Of a stretch of DNA of 58,690 nucleotides, positions 7,447-16,028 are shown one piece after another. Where the stretch lies: positions 56,352-115,041 of the forward strand of contig NZ_LMCY01000016.1 of assembly GCF_001425685.1 (NCBI RefSeq), read 5' to 3'. Made by a program: the position numbers and the translations under genes. The DNA is from Massilia sp. Root335 (GTDB lineage Bacteria > Pseudomonadota > Gammaproteobacteria > Burkholderiales > Burkholderiaceae_D). How positions within the stretch are numbered: the stretch's first letter is position 1; each line of letters begins with the position of its first letter. The notes beneath the pieces were generated by a model. It searched no databases. It had not been told where the DNA came from and worked only from the letters and a program-made list of their open reading frames with translations.

Positions 7447-9411
7447 ATGTCCCTGATCGAGTTGGAACGGGTCTCGCGGCATTACGCATCCGGTGGCGCG
7501 CAGGTGCGCGCGCTCGACGATGTGAGCTTGCGCATCGAGGCTGGCGAGATGGTCGCCATCATGGGCGCTTCGGGTTCGGGCAAGTCGACGCTGATGAATC
7601 TACTGGGTTGCCTGGACAAGCCAAGCAGTGGGCGGCTGTGCGTGGACGGCCACAACCTCCCCGAGCTCTCGCCCGACCAGACGGCGACCCTGCGCCGCGA
7701 AACCTTTGGCTTCATCTTCCAGCGCTATCATCTGCTCCCGCACCTCGACGCCGTAGGAAACGTGGAGTTGCCTGCGATTTATGCCGGCTACAACGGCCGC
7801 GAGCGGCACCGGCGTGCCATTTCTCTGCTGCAGCGTCTGGGCTTGGGCGAGCGCCTGTCGCACAAGCCTGCCGCGCTCTCCGGCGGACAGCAACAACGGG
7901 TCAGCATCGCCCGCGCCCTGATGAATGGCGGCCGCATCATCCTGGCCGATGAACCCACCGGCGCGCTCGACAGCGCCAGCGGCGCCGAACTGCTGGCGCT
8001 GCTGGGCGAACTCAATGCGATGGGGCACACGGTCATCCTCGTAACCCACGATGCCGAGGTGGCGTCCCATGCGCGACGTATCATCGAATTGCGCGACGGT
8101 CGCGTCGTGCGCGATGCCGCCATGACGACGGCGCCGCGCGCGGCCACGCCGGGCGAGGAACCTGCCCGGCTTTCGACAGCGCGTGGCCCCGCACACTGGC
8201 TGGCGCCGTGGCGCGAAGCCCTGGCCATGAGCCTGGCTGCGCTGAGCGGCAATCGCATGCGCAGCGCGCTGAGCATGCTGGGCATCAGCATCGGCATTGC
8301 CGCCGTAATCAGTATCAACGCACTTGGCGAGGCTGCGCGCAGCGGCGTACGACACAGCGCGCAGGAAGCCTCCGCGAGCAAATTGGACATCAGCCAGGGC
8401 AACCGCAAATTACTGCCCGGGGCCGTCACCCAGCCGCTGACCCTGCGCGACGTGATGGCGCTGCGCTCCCTGCCTGGCGTTACGGCGGTCGTGCCCCATT
8501 ATGCGTCGGGCGCCACCGCCCGGCACGGCCGGCGCGACGACTCCGTCACGGTGAACGGCATCGCGGTTGGCGACATCGGGCTCGGCAACCAAACCATCAC
8601 GCAGGGCCGCGATATCGGCGCACAAGACCAGCAAAACGCCGCGCAGGTGGCGGTGCTGGATCGTGTGGCGCGAGACGTCCTATTTGCACCTGGCGAACCG
8701 GTGCTCGGACAGACAGTGATGGTGGGGCCCCTACCACTCACCGTGATCGGACTCGCCGAGCCCCTGCACGCGCAAGACTCCCCCTTCACCCTGCCTTTCA
8801 GGGTTCCGGGCAATGTCTACGTGCCTCAGTCCACTTACACCAGCAAGTTCGACACACATCTGGAGACCGACCGCTTGAGCGTGCATTTCGCTACGCCATT
8901 CCCGACCGAGACCTTCCGCGCGCAGGTACGACAGCGCCTGTTGGCGCTGCATGGCGGCACCGAGGATTTCACCCTCGAGACCAACGACGCGTTGACCGGC
9001 ATCTTCACGGTCCTGCTTACCCAACTGACCGGACTCCTCCGGGCCATCGCCGCCATCTCGTTGCTGGTGGGCGGCGTCGGCGTGATGAACATCATGCTGG
9101 TGTCGGTCGCCGAGCGCACCCGCGAGATCGGCATCCGCATGGCGGTAGGCGCGCGCCAGCGCGACGTGCGGCGCCAGTTCCTGATCGAATCAGTATTGCT
9201 CTGCTGCCTGGGTGGACTGGCCGGGGTATCGCTGCCCTGGCTGGCGACACAAGTGATCAGGCTCGCGTTTCCGGATCTGCCTCTCGTCGTTTCCTGGGAT
9301 GCCCTGGCGCTGGCGCTGGGCACGTGCACGGCCATCGGCCTGTTGTTCGGCAACCTGCCGGCGCGCAATGCCGCGATGCTGAGTCCAGTGGTTGCCCTTG
9401 CACGCGATTGA
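7447..9411 (+). CDS. MacB-type ABC exporter, ATPase fused to FtsX-like permease
   Basis: A 654-aa protein of standard MacB length. The N-terminal ABC domain has Walker A GASGSGKST (about residues 39-47), signature LSGGQQQR, Walker B ILADEPTGALD and an H-loop VTHD. A membrane helix near residue 275 precedes a large periplasmic MacB domain, and three C-terminal helices form the FtsX domain, including GGVGVMNIMLVSV and the REIGIRMAVGAR loop. MacB proteins use ATP to drive peptides or toxins from the periplasm through a TolC-type channel, which fits a precursor carrying its own Sec-type signal. The gene lies between MacA-like and NodT-like genes with small gaps, so the three form one tripartite pump. 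Confidence 0.93.
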   Translation: MSLIELERVSRHYASGGAQVRALDDVSLRIEAGEMVAIMGASGSGKSTLMNLLGCLDKPSSGRLCVDGHNLPELSPDQTATLRRETFGFIFQRYHLLPHLDAVGNVELPAIYAGYNGRERHRRAISLLQRLGLGERLSHKPAALSGGQQQRVSIARALMNGGRIILADEPTGALDSASGAELLALLGELNAMGHTVILVTHDAEVASHARRIIELRDGRVVRDAAMTTAPRAATPGEEPARLSTARGPAHWLAPWREALAMSLAALSGNRMRSALSMLGISIGIAAVISINALGEAARSGVRHSAQEASASKLDISQGNRKLLPGAVTQPLTLRDVMALRSLPGVTAVVPHYASGATARHGRRDDSVTVNGIAVGDIGLGNQTITQGRDIGAQDQQNAAQVAVLDRVARDVLFAPGEPVLGQTVMVGPLPLTVIGLAEPLHAQDSPFTLPFRVPGNVYVPQSTYTSKFDTHLETDRLSVHFATPFPTETFRAQVRQRLLALHGGTEDFTLETNDALTGIFTVLLTQLTGLLRAIAAISLLVGGVGVMNIMLVSVAERTREIGIRMAVGARQRDVRRQFLIESVLLCCLGGLAGVSLPWLATQVIRLAFPDLPLVVSWDALALALGTCTAIGLLFGNLPARNAAMLSPVVALARD

Positions 9412-9421
9412 CGGATACACC

Positions 9422-10858
9422 ATGACACGATTCTCCATTTCTTCCCAACGAATCCTGCAGGCTGCGCTGATGGTGGCCCTGGGCGGCTGCGCCGCGTGGC
9501 CCAAACCGCCCCAGCGTCCAGCGGCGCCCACGCCACCTGCAACTTGGCAGGAAGCCGACGCGGCAGCCGCCGCGCCCGTCAGTTCTCCCGAGATGCCCTG
9601 GTGGCAGGTGTTGCATGATCCTGAACTGGACGCGCTGCAAGCCCAGGCTTTGCAAACCAATATCGATACACTGCGCAAGGCCCTGGATTGGCAAAGCGCC
9701 CGCATCCAAGCCAGGCTGACCGCCCTGGACGAACAACCTCGCCCCGGCCTGAGCCTGAGCGCCAATACCAACCGCACGTTGCACTCGGGAGCGCCCTCCG
9801 TGGTGATCGATGGCGTGAGCGTGCCGGTAGCCGCGGCCGCGAGCACCTCGCACAACTATGGCAGCAGTACCAGCCTCAGCTATGAAGTGGACCTCTGGTC
9901 GAAATTCGCCAAGGCCACGCAGGGTGCTCAGGCCGAGGTCGACATCCGGCGCGAGGACTGGCGCAGCGCGCGCTGGCTCGTCAGCACCAGGGTGGCCGAG
10001 GCGTACTGGACCATCGCCGCCATCGACGCCAAGCTGCCGATGCTGGCCGAACTCGCGCAAGCCGCCGACGAGGCGCTGAGGATTTCCCACTTGCGCTTCA
10101 AGGAAGGCAAGCTGCGTGCCGATGAAGTGGACGTTGTCGTGAGCAAGCAAAACGAAGCACGCAAGAGTCTCGCGGATGCCCAAGCCGACCGGCGCCTGAA
10201 GCTGAATGAACTCGCCCTGCTGCTGGACCGAGAGCCGTCGGCCCTGGTGCCGGGCGAAGCCGTCCTGCCTCCCGACGAGCCGATGGAGCCGGCCCTGGGT
10301 ACGCCCGCGCAAACGCTTGAGCGCCGGCCCGACGTACGCCAGGCACGGCTGGCGGTGGACGTCGCGCTCGCCAGGTTGCACGTGGCCGAGGCGTCGCGCT
10401 ATCCCGCCTTGAACCTGAACCTGAACCTGTCCACCAACGGCACGAACTGGAGCCACTGGTTCAGCCAGCCACTGGCGACGCTGGGGCAAAGCCTGGCAGT
10501 GCCGATGGTCGACTGGCGCCGGCTGGATGCGCAGCGCGACGTGGCCCGCAACACGCTCGATAATGCGGCGCTGGCGTTGCGCGCCAGCGTGAGCCAGGCC
10601 CTGGTCGATGTGGAAAATGCCCTGCTGGAGCGCGAACGCTGGCAGCGAGGGTGGCAAGCGGCACAGGTCCAACGGGCCGAAAAAGAAAAGGTGTATGCCA
10701 TCGCCCGCCTGCGACAGGAAGTAGGCGTCTTCGGCCAACTCGACGTCTTGCAGAGCAGAGAGGGCGTACTCAAGGCGCAAATGGACATCATCGACCTGCG
10801 CCTGAAAGCCTGGTTGAATCTTTTAAGCCTGTACAAAGCGTTGGGCGGGGCGGTGTAG
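9422..10858 (+). CDS. Outer-membrane efflux lipoprotein, NodT/TolC family
   Basis: A 478-aa outer-membrane factor. The N-terminus is a lipoprotein signal with lipobox ALGGC, so Cys about 23 would be lipidated. Two repeats of the OEP fold follow, with strand-forming regions rich in Ser/Asn/Thr and long helical coiled segments, and the characteristic ERRPDVRQA motif in the middle. The start at 9422 is chosen because it gives the lipoprotein signal; upstream sequence in frame overlaps the MacB end. It supplies the outer-membrane exit duct for the MacA/MacB pair just upstream. NodT family identity is clear; the transported substrate is inferred from the cluster. Confidence 0.92.
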   Translation: MTRFSISSQRILQAALMVALGGCAAWPKPPQRPAAPTPPATWQEADAAAAAPVSSPEMPWWQVLHDPELDALQAQALQTNIDTLRKALDWQSARIQARLTALDEQPRPGLSLSANTNRTLHSGAPSVVIDGVSVPVAAAASTSHNYGSSTSLSYEVDLWSKFAKATQGAQAEVDIRREDWRSARWLVSTRVAEAYWTIAAIDAKLPMLAELAQAADEALRISHLRFKEGKLRADEVDVVVSKQNEARKSLADAQADRRLKLNELALLLDREPSALVPGEAVLPPDEPMEPALGTPAQTLERRPDVRQARLAVDVALARLHVAEASRYPALNLNLNLSTNGTNWSHWFSQPLATLGQSLAVPMVDWRRLDAQRDVARNTLDNAALALRASVSQALVDVENALLERERWQRGWQAAQVQRAEKEKVYAIARLRQEVGVFGQLDVLQSREGVLKAQMDIIDLRLKAWLNLLSLYKALGGAV

Positions 10859-10900
10859 GCCTCGCATGAGTCGATTCAACACGAACAAGGAGCAAACCGA

Positions 10901-11404
10901 ATGCATTCGACAGCCGCCATTGGTGGCCAACTCAAACCGGGCTCGGCCGCTGCCGGGGAAAGCGTGGACCTGGGCCTGGTATGCCAGTTCGCTGCGCGCC
11001 TGCCGAGCCATGCGCAGACACCTCTGGGTGGCATGACGGCACTGTTGCTGAATGCACGGCGAGTCGATCAATTGAAGGTCTACGTGAACGCCTATGGTGA
11101 GTGCGTTGGTTACGTCGCCTGGGCCTTCCTTACGCCCGACGTCGAAGACGACTTTATCTCTGACAAGCCGCGCCCCCTGGCCGAGTGGGAATTCAACGAC
11201 GGCACCAGTCCCTGGATAGTGGATATGGCGGTGGCATCAGGCTCGCTGCCGTACGTGCTGGAAGACTTGCGTGATGTGGTGTTTCGCGAACACGAGCAAC
11301 TCACGTATTTTCGCGTCAAGAATGGGCATACGGTGTGCAAGCGCGTCAGCCGACTAGATCGCACCACGTTCATGGCGGCCGGTCGCACAGGAGTACTCGC
11401 ATGA
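10901..11404 (+). CDS. HlyC-like toxin-activating acyltransferase homologue (MceI/MchD type)
   Basis: A 167-aa protein of HlyC/RtxC length. It keeps the two HlyC catalytic positions: a His after a short helix (H37, in LPSHAQ) and an Asp in the PWIVDMA strand (D108, aligned with WFIDW of HlyC); the region VGYVAWAFL matches HlyC AYCSWANL. HlyC moves a fatty acyl group from acyl-ACP to a lysine. The microcin relatives MceI and MchD instead help join a siderophore to the C-terminus of microcins E492/H47/M. The next gene starts inside this one (ATGA overlap), as expected for a two-protein complex such as MceI-MceJ. The precursor core has no lysine, so simple lysine acylation is unlikely. Confidence 0.8.
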   Translation: MHSTAAIGGQLKPGSAAAGESVDLGLVCQFAARLPSHAQTPLGGMTALLLNARRVDQLKVYVNAYGECVGYVAWAFLTPDVEDDFISDKPRPLAEWEFNDGTSPWIVDMAVASGSLPYVLEDLRDVVFREHEQLTYFRVKNGHTVCKRVSRLDRTTFMAAGRTGVLA

Positions 11405-13065
11405 GGCCCGCCTTGTTGCCCCCATCGTCGCTCATCGAGGTCGAGACCCGACGACTGGCACGCGCCGAAATCGTCTGGCAGGACGGCACCGATGTGGTCG
11501 ACCCGACGCAGGTATATTGCCGGCCCCAGCGCTATGAAGCTGACGACCTGTACGAAACCGAGACCCGCGTCGAGTGGGCAGACCGCTATGGCGGTACCGG
11601 CACAGGTGCCGCCGGCGGCAGCGGACGCTGCACTGCACTGAACGGGCTGCAAACCAAGGGGGTCGGCGTGACGCCTCTGGTCGCACCCGTCGCGGACCCG
11701 TTTCACGCCTCGGGCACCATGATGTTGTTCGAGGCCGCCACCGAGGCACTGTTCGCCGGCGTGTACCAGGCCAGCCTGCCTTTCGGCGCGGTGCCGGTGC
11801 ACGCCGTGATCCTGACGGGAGGCCGCTACTCGCAGCCGCTGGGCGATGATGCGGACGCGCGTTGCGTGCGATCCCTGGCGATTCGCCCCTTCGTCCCCCG
11901 GCCGGCGCACTTCATGCGTAATTTCATGTACCCGGATGGGAACCGCGCCGCGGGCCCTACTGCACATGGAATAACGGTCGACTGCTGGCGTACCGAGCAA
12001 GCGATGGCGTGCCTCGCGACGAACTTCAAGACGAGTCTGACACTTTCAGCCAGCGAAAACGACGAGATGGCGTTGCTGGACGCCGGCCTGCGCGAACTGA
12101 CGCGCCGTCTGGCCTGGCAATGCGCGGCCGGCTTTGCGAAGCGGCTTCCTCATGGCACGCTGAGTTGCTCGAACATCGCATTGAACGGTGCCTACCTCGA
12201 TTTCGGCGTATCCAACTTCCTGCCGTCGTACCGGCGGCTGTGCTGGGCACATGGGCAAGAACCATGGACGGAAGCGATGTGGCCACTCAGGACAGTGCTG
12301 TCCTTGCGGCAGCAGTTGGACAAGTATCGCCCGCTCATCCTCGGCGGCGCGATAGTGAGCTGCGATGACTTGACTGAAGAGTACGGACGACATTTCCAGC
12401 AACGGCTGGCAATCGAAATGGCCAAGATGGCCGGCCTTACGGAGGACATGGCATCGGCCTGCCCGGCCGAACTGCTTCGCACGTGGCTGAAAGCCATGCG
12501 CAGCACGTGGACCCGGGGTGCCCAAGAACGTTTCGTGACGGATTCAGGCCGTCTCGCCGACGGTAGGGCCGCACCTCCACCACGCCAACTCGGGCGTTTC
12601 GACCTCAACGCGATACTCGCTGCCGCGGGGCCATGCGGCGATGCCGAAAGCATGGATCGCGCCTTGGCTCCCCTGTTGGGCGACCCTACTTTGCGCCGAG
12701 AATTCGTCAACGCGGCAAGCGAAGTGCGCAGGTGGCTGCGCAACCTGGTGGAGCCCGAGGGCAGCAGCAATCTGGATGCCTATCTTGCGCGCCAGGCCCT
12801 GCGGAAGAACGCCGACCTGCCCGCTTTGAAGCGGGAGAAGAGCGCGGGCCTCGATCTGCTGAAGCCGTTCCGGCAGTTGGAAATTGCCGGTAATACGGCA
12901 GCGATCGGCCCCGCCATCGACCGCGCGCTGGTCCAGGCCCGCCATGTGTTGGCCGACCTCGATCCTGCACTTCCGGGAGACACAGGCGTGGCGCAGTTGG
13001 TTGGCGTCACGCGGCCTCCTCGTCCTCCCTTGGCGTCTTACGGTCATCATACTGCCCGTGCGTGA
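11401..13065 (+). CDS. SelO-like pseudokinase-fold protein in MceJ/MchC position
   Basis: A 554-aa protein. I see a SelO (protein AMPylase, former YdiU) signature: GSGR (73-76), then QTKGVGVTP, which aligns with the nucleotide-binding QLKGAGRTP (here K86), a following REF/SEA-like helix, RSLAIRP, and HGTLSCSN at 251-258 followed by LDFG. In SelO the last block is HGVLNTDN followed by IDYG; here the catalytic Asp is Ser257 while the metal ligands N258 and D267 remain. It is coupled to the HlyC-like gene, the same order as mceI-mceJ and mchD-mchC, whose products act as a complex on the microcin C-terminus. I infer that it activates or transfers a group to the precursor. Its last about 20 codons run into the regulator remnant and may not be original. 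Confidence 0.7.
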   Translation: MRPALLPPSSLIEVETRRLARAEIVWQDGTDVVDPTQVYCRPQRYEADDLYETETRVEWADRYGGTGTGAAGGSGRCTALNGLQTKGVGVTPLVAPVADPFHASGTMMLFEAATEALFAGVYQASLPFGAVPVHAVILTGGRYSQPLGDDADARCVRSLAIRPFVPRPAHFMRNFMYPDGNRAAGPTAHGITVDCWRTEQAMACLATNFKTSLTLSASENDEMALLDAGLRELTRRLAWQCAAGFAKRLPHGTLSCSNIALNGAYLDFGVSNFLPSYRRLCWAHGQEPWTEAMWPLRTVLSLRQQLDKYRPLILGGAIVSCDDLTEEYGRHFQQRLAIEMAKMAGLTEDMASACPAELLRTWLKAMRSTWTRGAQERFVTDSGRLADGRAAPPPRQLGRFDLNAILAAAGPCGDAESMDRALAPLLGDPTLRREFVNAASEVRRWLRNLVEPEGSSNLDAYLARQALRKNADLPALKREKSAGLDLLKPFRQLEIAGNTAAIGPAIDRALVQARHVLADLDPALPGDTGVAQLVGVTRPPRPPLASYGHHTARA

Positions 13066-13600
13066 GCCAATACTGGCGGAACGCGAGCCGCACGTTGTCG
13101 CGCGGGTCCGTGTCGTTCCGCGGCTTCCTATAAAAGCGGTAGATGGTGCCGCGGTTGATCGAATCGAGCACCGTCTCCGCGCCCGTATATCCGGACAGGA
13201 TGATGCGCATCGTGTCTGGATACATTTCCTTGACCTTGCTGATGAATTCGGCGCCGCTCATCCCGCGCATGCGCTGGTCGCATAACACCACCTGCACGCG
13301 GTACAGCGCGAGCAGCTTGAGGCCCTCGATTGGCGACGCGGGTTTCCAGCACGAGTCGCGCTAGGTCGGCCGGTGCGAGCGCGCGCGAAAAATGAGAACC
13401 CCGGATCTCGTCGCAGCGGTGGCGGCGCAGCAGCGCCATCTGGGCGCGCGATTCCACGCCTTCGGAGATCACCTGCATGTGCAGGCTGTGCGCGATGCAG
13501 AGGATGGCCAGCGCGATCGCGGCATCGTCGGGGTTGGTCGTGATGTCGCGCACGAATGCGATGTCGCTCTTCAGCTTGTCGATCGGGAAGCGCTTCATTC
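13007..13600 (-). pseudogene. Broken response regulator: EAL domain fragment then receiver domain fragment
   Basis: On the minus strand, 13,600-13,338 encodes the C-terminal half of an EAL (c-di-GMP phosphodiesterase) domain: FPIDKLK, FVRDI, a SEGVES motif close to AEGVET, CDEI-G and HFSRAL. Directly after it, in another frame, 13,330-13,007 encodes the second half of a receiver domain (VLCDQRMRGMSG, SGYTGAET, RFYRKP). The receiver N-terminus, including the acidic pocket, is missing, so this is an internally deleted and frameshifted remnant. Its 3' end overlaps the 3' end of the SelO-like gene by about 59 bases. A short copy of the receiver part occurs at 26-75, on the other side of the peptide cluster. 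Confidence 0.75.
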
Positions 13601-13727
13601 GGAACGATCTTGTGCCTGCATCTCGCTGATGGTTATCCGATACACGACTCGGCGAGAACGGCGTACCCATATGACGTCGAAAAGCCGCAAGCCGAAGCAT
13701 ATTCTCGAGTAATAGAGTAAGGAATTT

Positions 13728-14606
13728 ATGAAAAGCATTGTCATATTAATTGATTATTTTGGGAATTGGCCAAAATGGTTTCCCGTATTTTTGACCAGTT
13801 GCGCATCCAATAGTACAGTTGATTGGATTATCAGGACTGACTGCAAAATTCCGGAAAATCCACCGAAAAACGTAAAGTTTTTTCTCAGTTCGTATACCGA
13901 CTACGTGGCGGCTGTTTCTCAACGTCTGGGTATCAACTTTAAACCGGCTAGAAGTTATAAAATTTGCGACCTTAAGGCTATGTACGGCGATATGTATGTC
14001 GACGATATAGCGAGTTATGACTATTATGGCTTCGGAGACCTGGATGTTATTTATGGTGATATCCGAAAATTTTATACCGATGAGGTCTTGTCTTTCGATG
14101 TGATCAGTACCCATGTGGGTATGATTTCCGGGCACCTTGCGCTTTTTAAGAATACAGAGCGCATGCGTAAGGCATACACTAAAATTCTAAATTGGAAGGA
14201 ATATTTGGAGAATCCGAATCCAACAAGGTTTGATGAGGATATTTATTCTAATCTATTTTTTCGATGGCATCGGGTGAGGGGGTACGATGCAATCTACAGT
14301 CGCGACGTCTATTGTAAAGAGCAATATTCGACAGTCTTTCATACCATGCCTTGGCATGATGGAATGGCTGATCATCCTGATATATGGTTCTGGAAAAATG
14401 GAATTGTCACAAATAATAGAAATGTTGGGCGCGAATATCTTTATTTGCATCTAATGAATTTCCAATCGATGCGATGGGTCAATTCTGCGTGTCGCGAAAA
14501 TCATATCCCTTGGAAAGACAATCCAGATATGTTATTTACACGGGCTGGTGAGGAAAGCTACGGCGTAAGGATAGACTGGTCCGGAATCCAACGTTTGACC
14601 TACTAA
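13728..14606 (+). CDS. DUF6625-type glycosyltransferase-like protein
   Basis: A 292-aa protein that matches from memory the DUF6625 family, often annotated as glycosyltransferase-like and found among polysaccharide genes. Features are an N-terminal Rossmann-like strand (SIVILIDYFGNWPKWFP), CDLKAMYGD, and a DxD-like GFGDLDVIYGD near residues 101-111 that could bind a nucleotide sugar and metal. A Shine-Dalgarno AAGGA precedes the ATG. The gene is far more AT-rich than its neighbours, which suggests a different origin from both the upstream cluster and the downstream island. It stands alone, with no other sugar genes, so its role is unclear. Confidence 0.75.
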   Translation: MKSIVILIDYFGNWPKWFPVFLTSCASNSTVDWIIRTDCKIPENPPKNVKFFLSSYTDYVAAVSQRLGINFKPARSYKICDLKAMYGDMYVDDIASYDYYGFGDLDVIYGDIRKFYTDEVLSFDVISTHVGMISGHLALFKNTERMRKAYTKILNWKEYLENPNPTRFDEDIYSNLFFRWHRVRGYDAIYSRDVYCKEQYSTVFHTMPWHDGMADHPDIWFWKNGIVTNNRNVGREYLYLHLMNFQSMRWVNSACRENHIPWKDNPDMLFTRAGEESYGVRIDWSGIQRLTY

Positions 14607-14767
14607 GATTTCGGAAAGTAGGTCGTACGCGGTCGGTCTTCGTCTGCGCTGGAAAGAAGCGCACGTTGGATTGATCGGACATTAGGGAAACGCTAATTTA
14701 ATGTCGACCAGTCATGGTCGGCATGCCGAAATGGCACAATAACGACTTCGATTCCTGCTGAACAGTC

Positions 14768-15374
14768 ATGACGCAAACCACGTTCTCCGACGCCGAGTTC
14801 ACCCACAAGAAGAAGCAGACCCGACGCGATCGGTTCCTGGCCGAGATCGAGGCCGTGACCCCGTGGCCAGCGCTGGTGGCAGCGCTGCTGCCGTACTACC
14901 CCAAGGGCGAAGGGCGAGGCCGTCCGCCCGTTGGGCTGGAGCGGATCCTGCGCATGTACATCGCGCAGCAGTGCTTCGGCTTGTCGGACGAGGGGATCGA
15001 AGATGCGATCCACGACAGCCAGGCCATTCGCGGTTTTGTCGGCATCGACCTGACGCACGAGCCGGCGCCGGACGCGACGACGCTGCTCAAGTTCCGCCGC
15101 CTGCTCGAGAAGCACAACCTGACGCGCCGGATCTTCGATGAAATCAACGGGCACTTGGCCAGCAAAGGCCTGATGATGCGCGAGGGGAACATCGTCGACG
15201 CCACCCTGATTGCAGCGCCTCCCTCGACCAAGAACCACGACGAAAAGCGCGATCCGGAAATACACCAGTCCAAGAAGGGCAAGAACTGGTTCTTCGGGAT
15301 GAAGGCCGATATCGGCGTTGATGCCAGGTCTGGCCTCACGCACACGCTTGTGACCACTGCGGGCAACGTGGCTG
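14768..15374 (+). pseudogene. Truncated IS5-family transposase
   Basis: The first about 200 residues of an IS5-group transposase: the N-terminal KKKQTRRDRFLAEIE and WPALVAALLPYYPKG, the DUF772-type RMYIAQQCFGLSDEG, then the first DDE catalytic Asp in GNIVDATLI and the KKGKNWFFGMKADIG block. Homology ends at TTAGNVA; the remaining catalytic Asp and Glu are absent. The break coincides with a palindromic REP-like sequence at 15,389. I could not find both terminal inverted repeats, so this is an inactive fragment. Confidence 0.85.
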
Positions 15375-15388
15375 CGCGAAGGAATTGA

Positions 15389-15408
15389 GTCCCTGCCTTC
15401 GCAGGGAC
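15389..15408. repeat. REP-like palindrome inside the IS remnant
   Basis: GTCCCTGC-CTTC-GCAGGGAC is a perfect 8-base stem with a 4-base loop. The antisense translation across it reads VPAKAGTQ, the usual translation of widespread short intergenic repeats of the type GTCCCNGCGAAGGCAGGGAC. It sits exactly where the transposase homology is lost. Confidence 0.6.
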
Positions 15409-16028
15409 GACGGTCTTGATGCTGAGGAGATAAGTCAGACAGACCCTGGTCGGCGCGGCCCTGAACGAGTTCCAGCTCGGCCGCGTACTGGCGCTGCTGT
15501 GCGCCAAACACGTTGCGAATTTGAAATTCGGCGCTGTCCTGCCGTGTCGCGCTGGCGCCGCGGTCCGACAAGAATCACTTGTTTCCTATCGTACGCTGAT
15601 CAGCGACAAGCGTTGTCGCAGCGCGTTCACGAAGCAATTAGCGCGGGTAATTACCAAAAGTGCAAATAATCCACGAGTCCTAACCTCGGCCTCGTGACGT
15701 TGCCAGGCCATGGCGAAACGGTTCGCAACTTCCATCGGACGGAGCAAACAGCCTGAAGAACCGGATTTGCGACGGTGCACGATCAGCCCCCGTAGTCGAG
15801 GCGGGCGCGGCCGGACTGGGCTGTTCGTGGTGCCTGCGCGTCACGATATCTTAAAATTGCCAACGCTTGCCAACAGTCGCATGCCGCAAGTCGTCGTGGC
15901 ACCGTCAAATGCGATCGCCCGGCCGTCGCTCCGAAGGTGAGCGGCAACCGTGGAAATAAGTTTTTTTTGTTTGGCGCTCATGGCGAGCCCCGGTCTAACC
16001 AGTCTGTCATCGCTATCCAGACCTGTCG
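15409..16028. other. Non-coding scar region
   Basis: I see no gene that can be supported in this stretch. It lies between the IS remnant and the 3' end of a broken integrase, and short frames here show no domain and no Shine-Dalgarno. It probably consists of leftovers of insertion and deletion events. Confidence 0.4.

Noticed and set aside
9257..10780. 507-codon minus-strand frame opposite the NodT gene
   Set aside because: Composition is typical of an antisense shadow; the plus frame has a lipobox and OEP motifs.
10901..11404. HlyC for an RTX toxin
   Set aside because: No RTX toxin gene with GGxGxDxxx repeats is present nearby; the partner gene and precursor fit a microcin-type cluster better.
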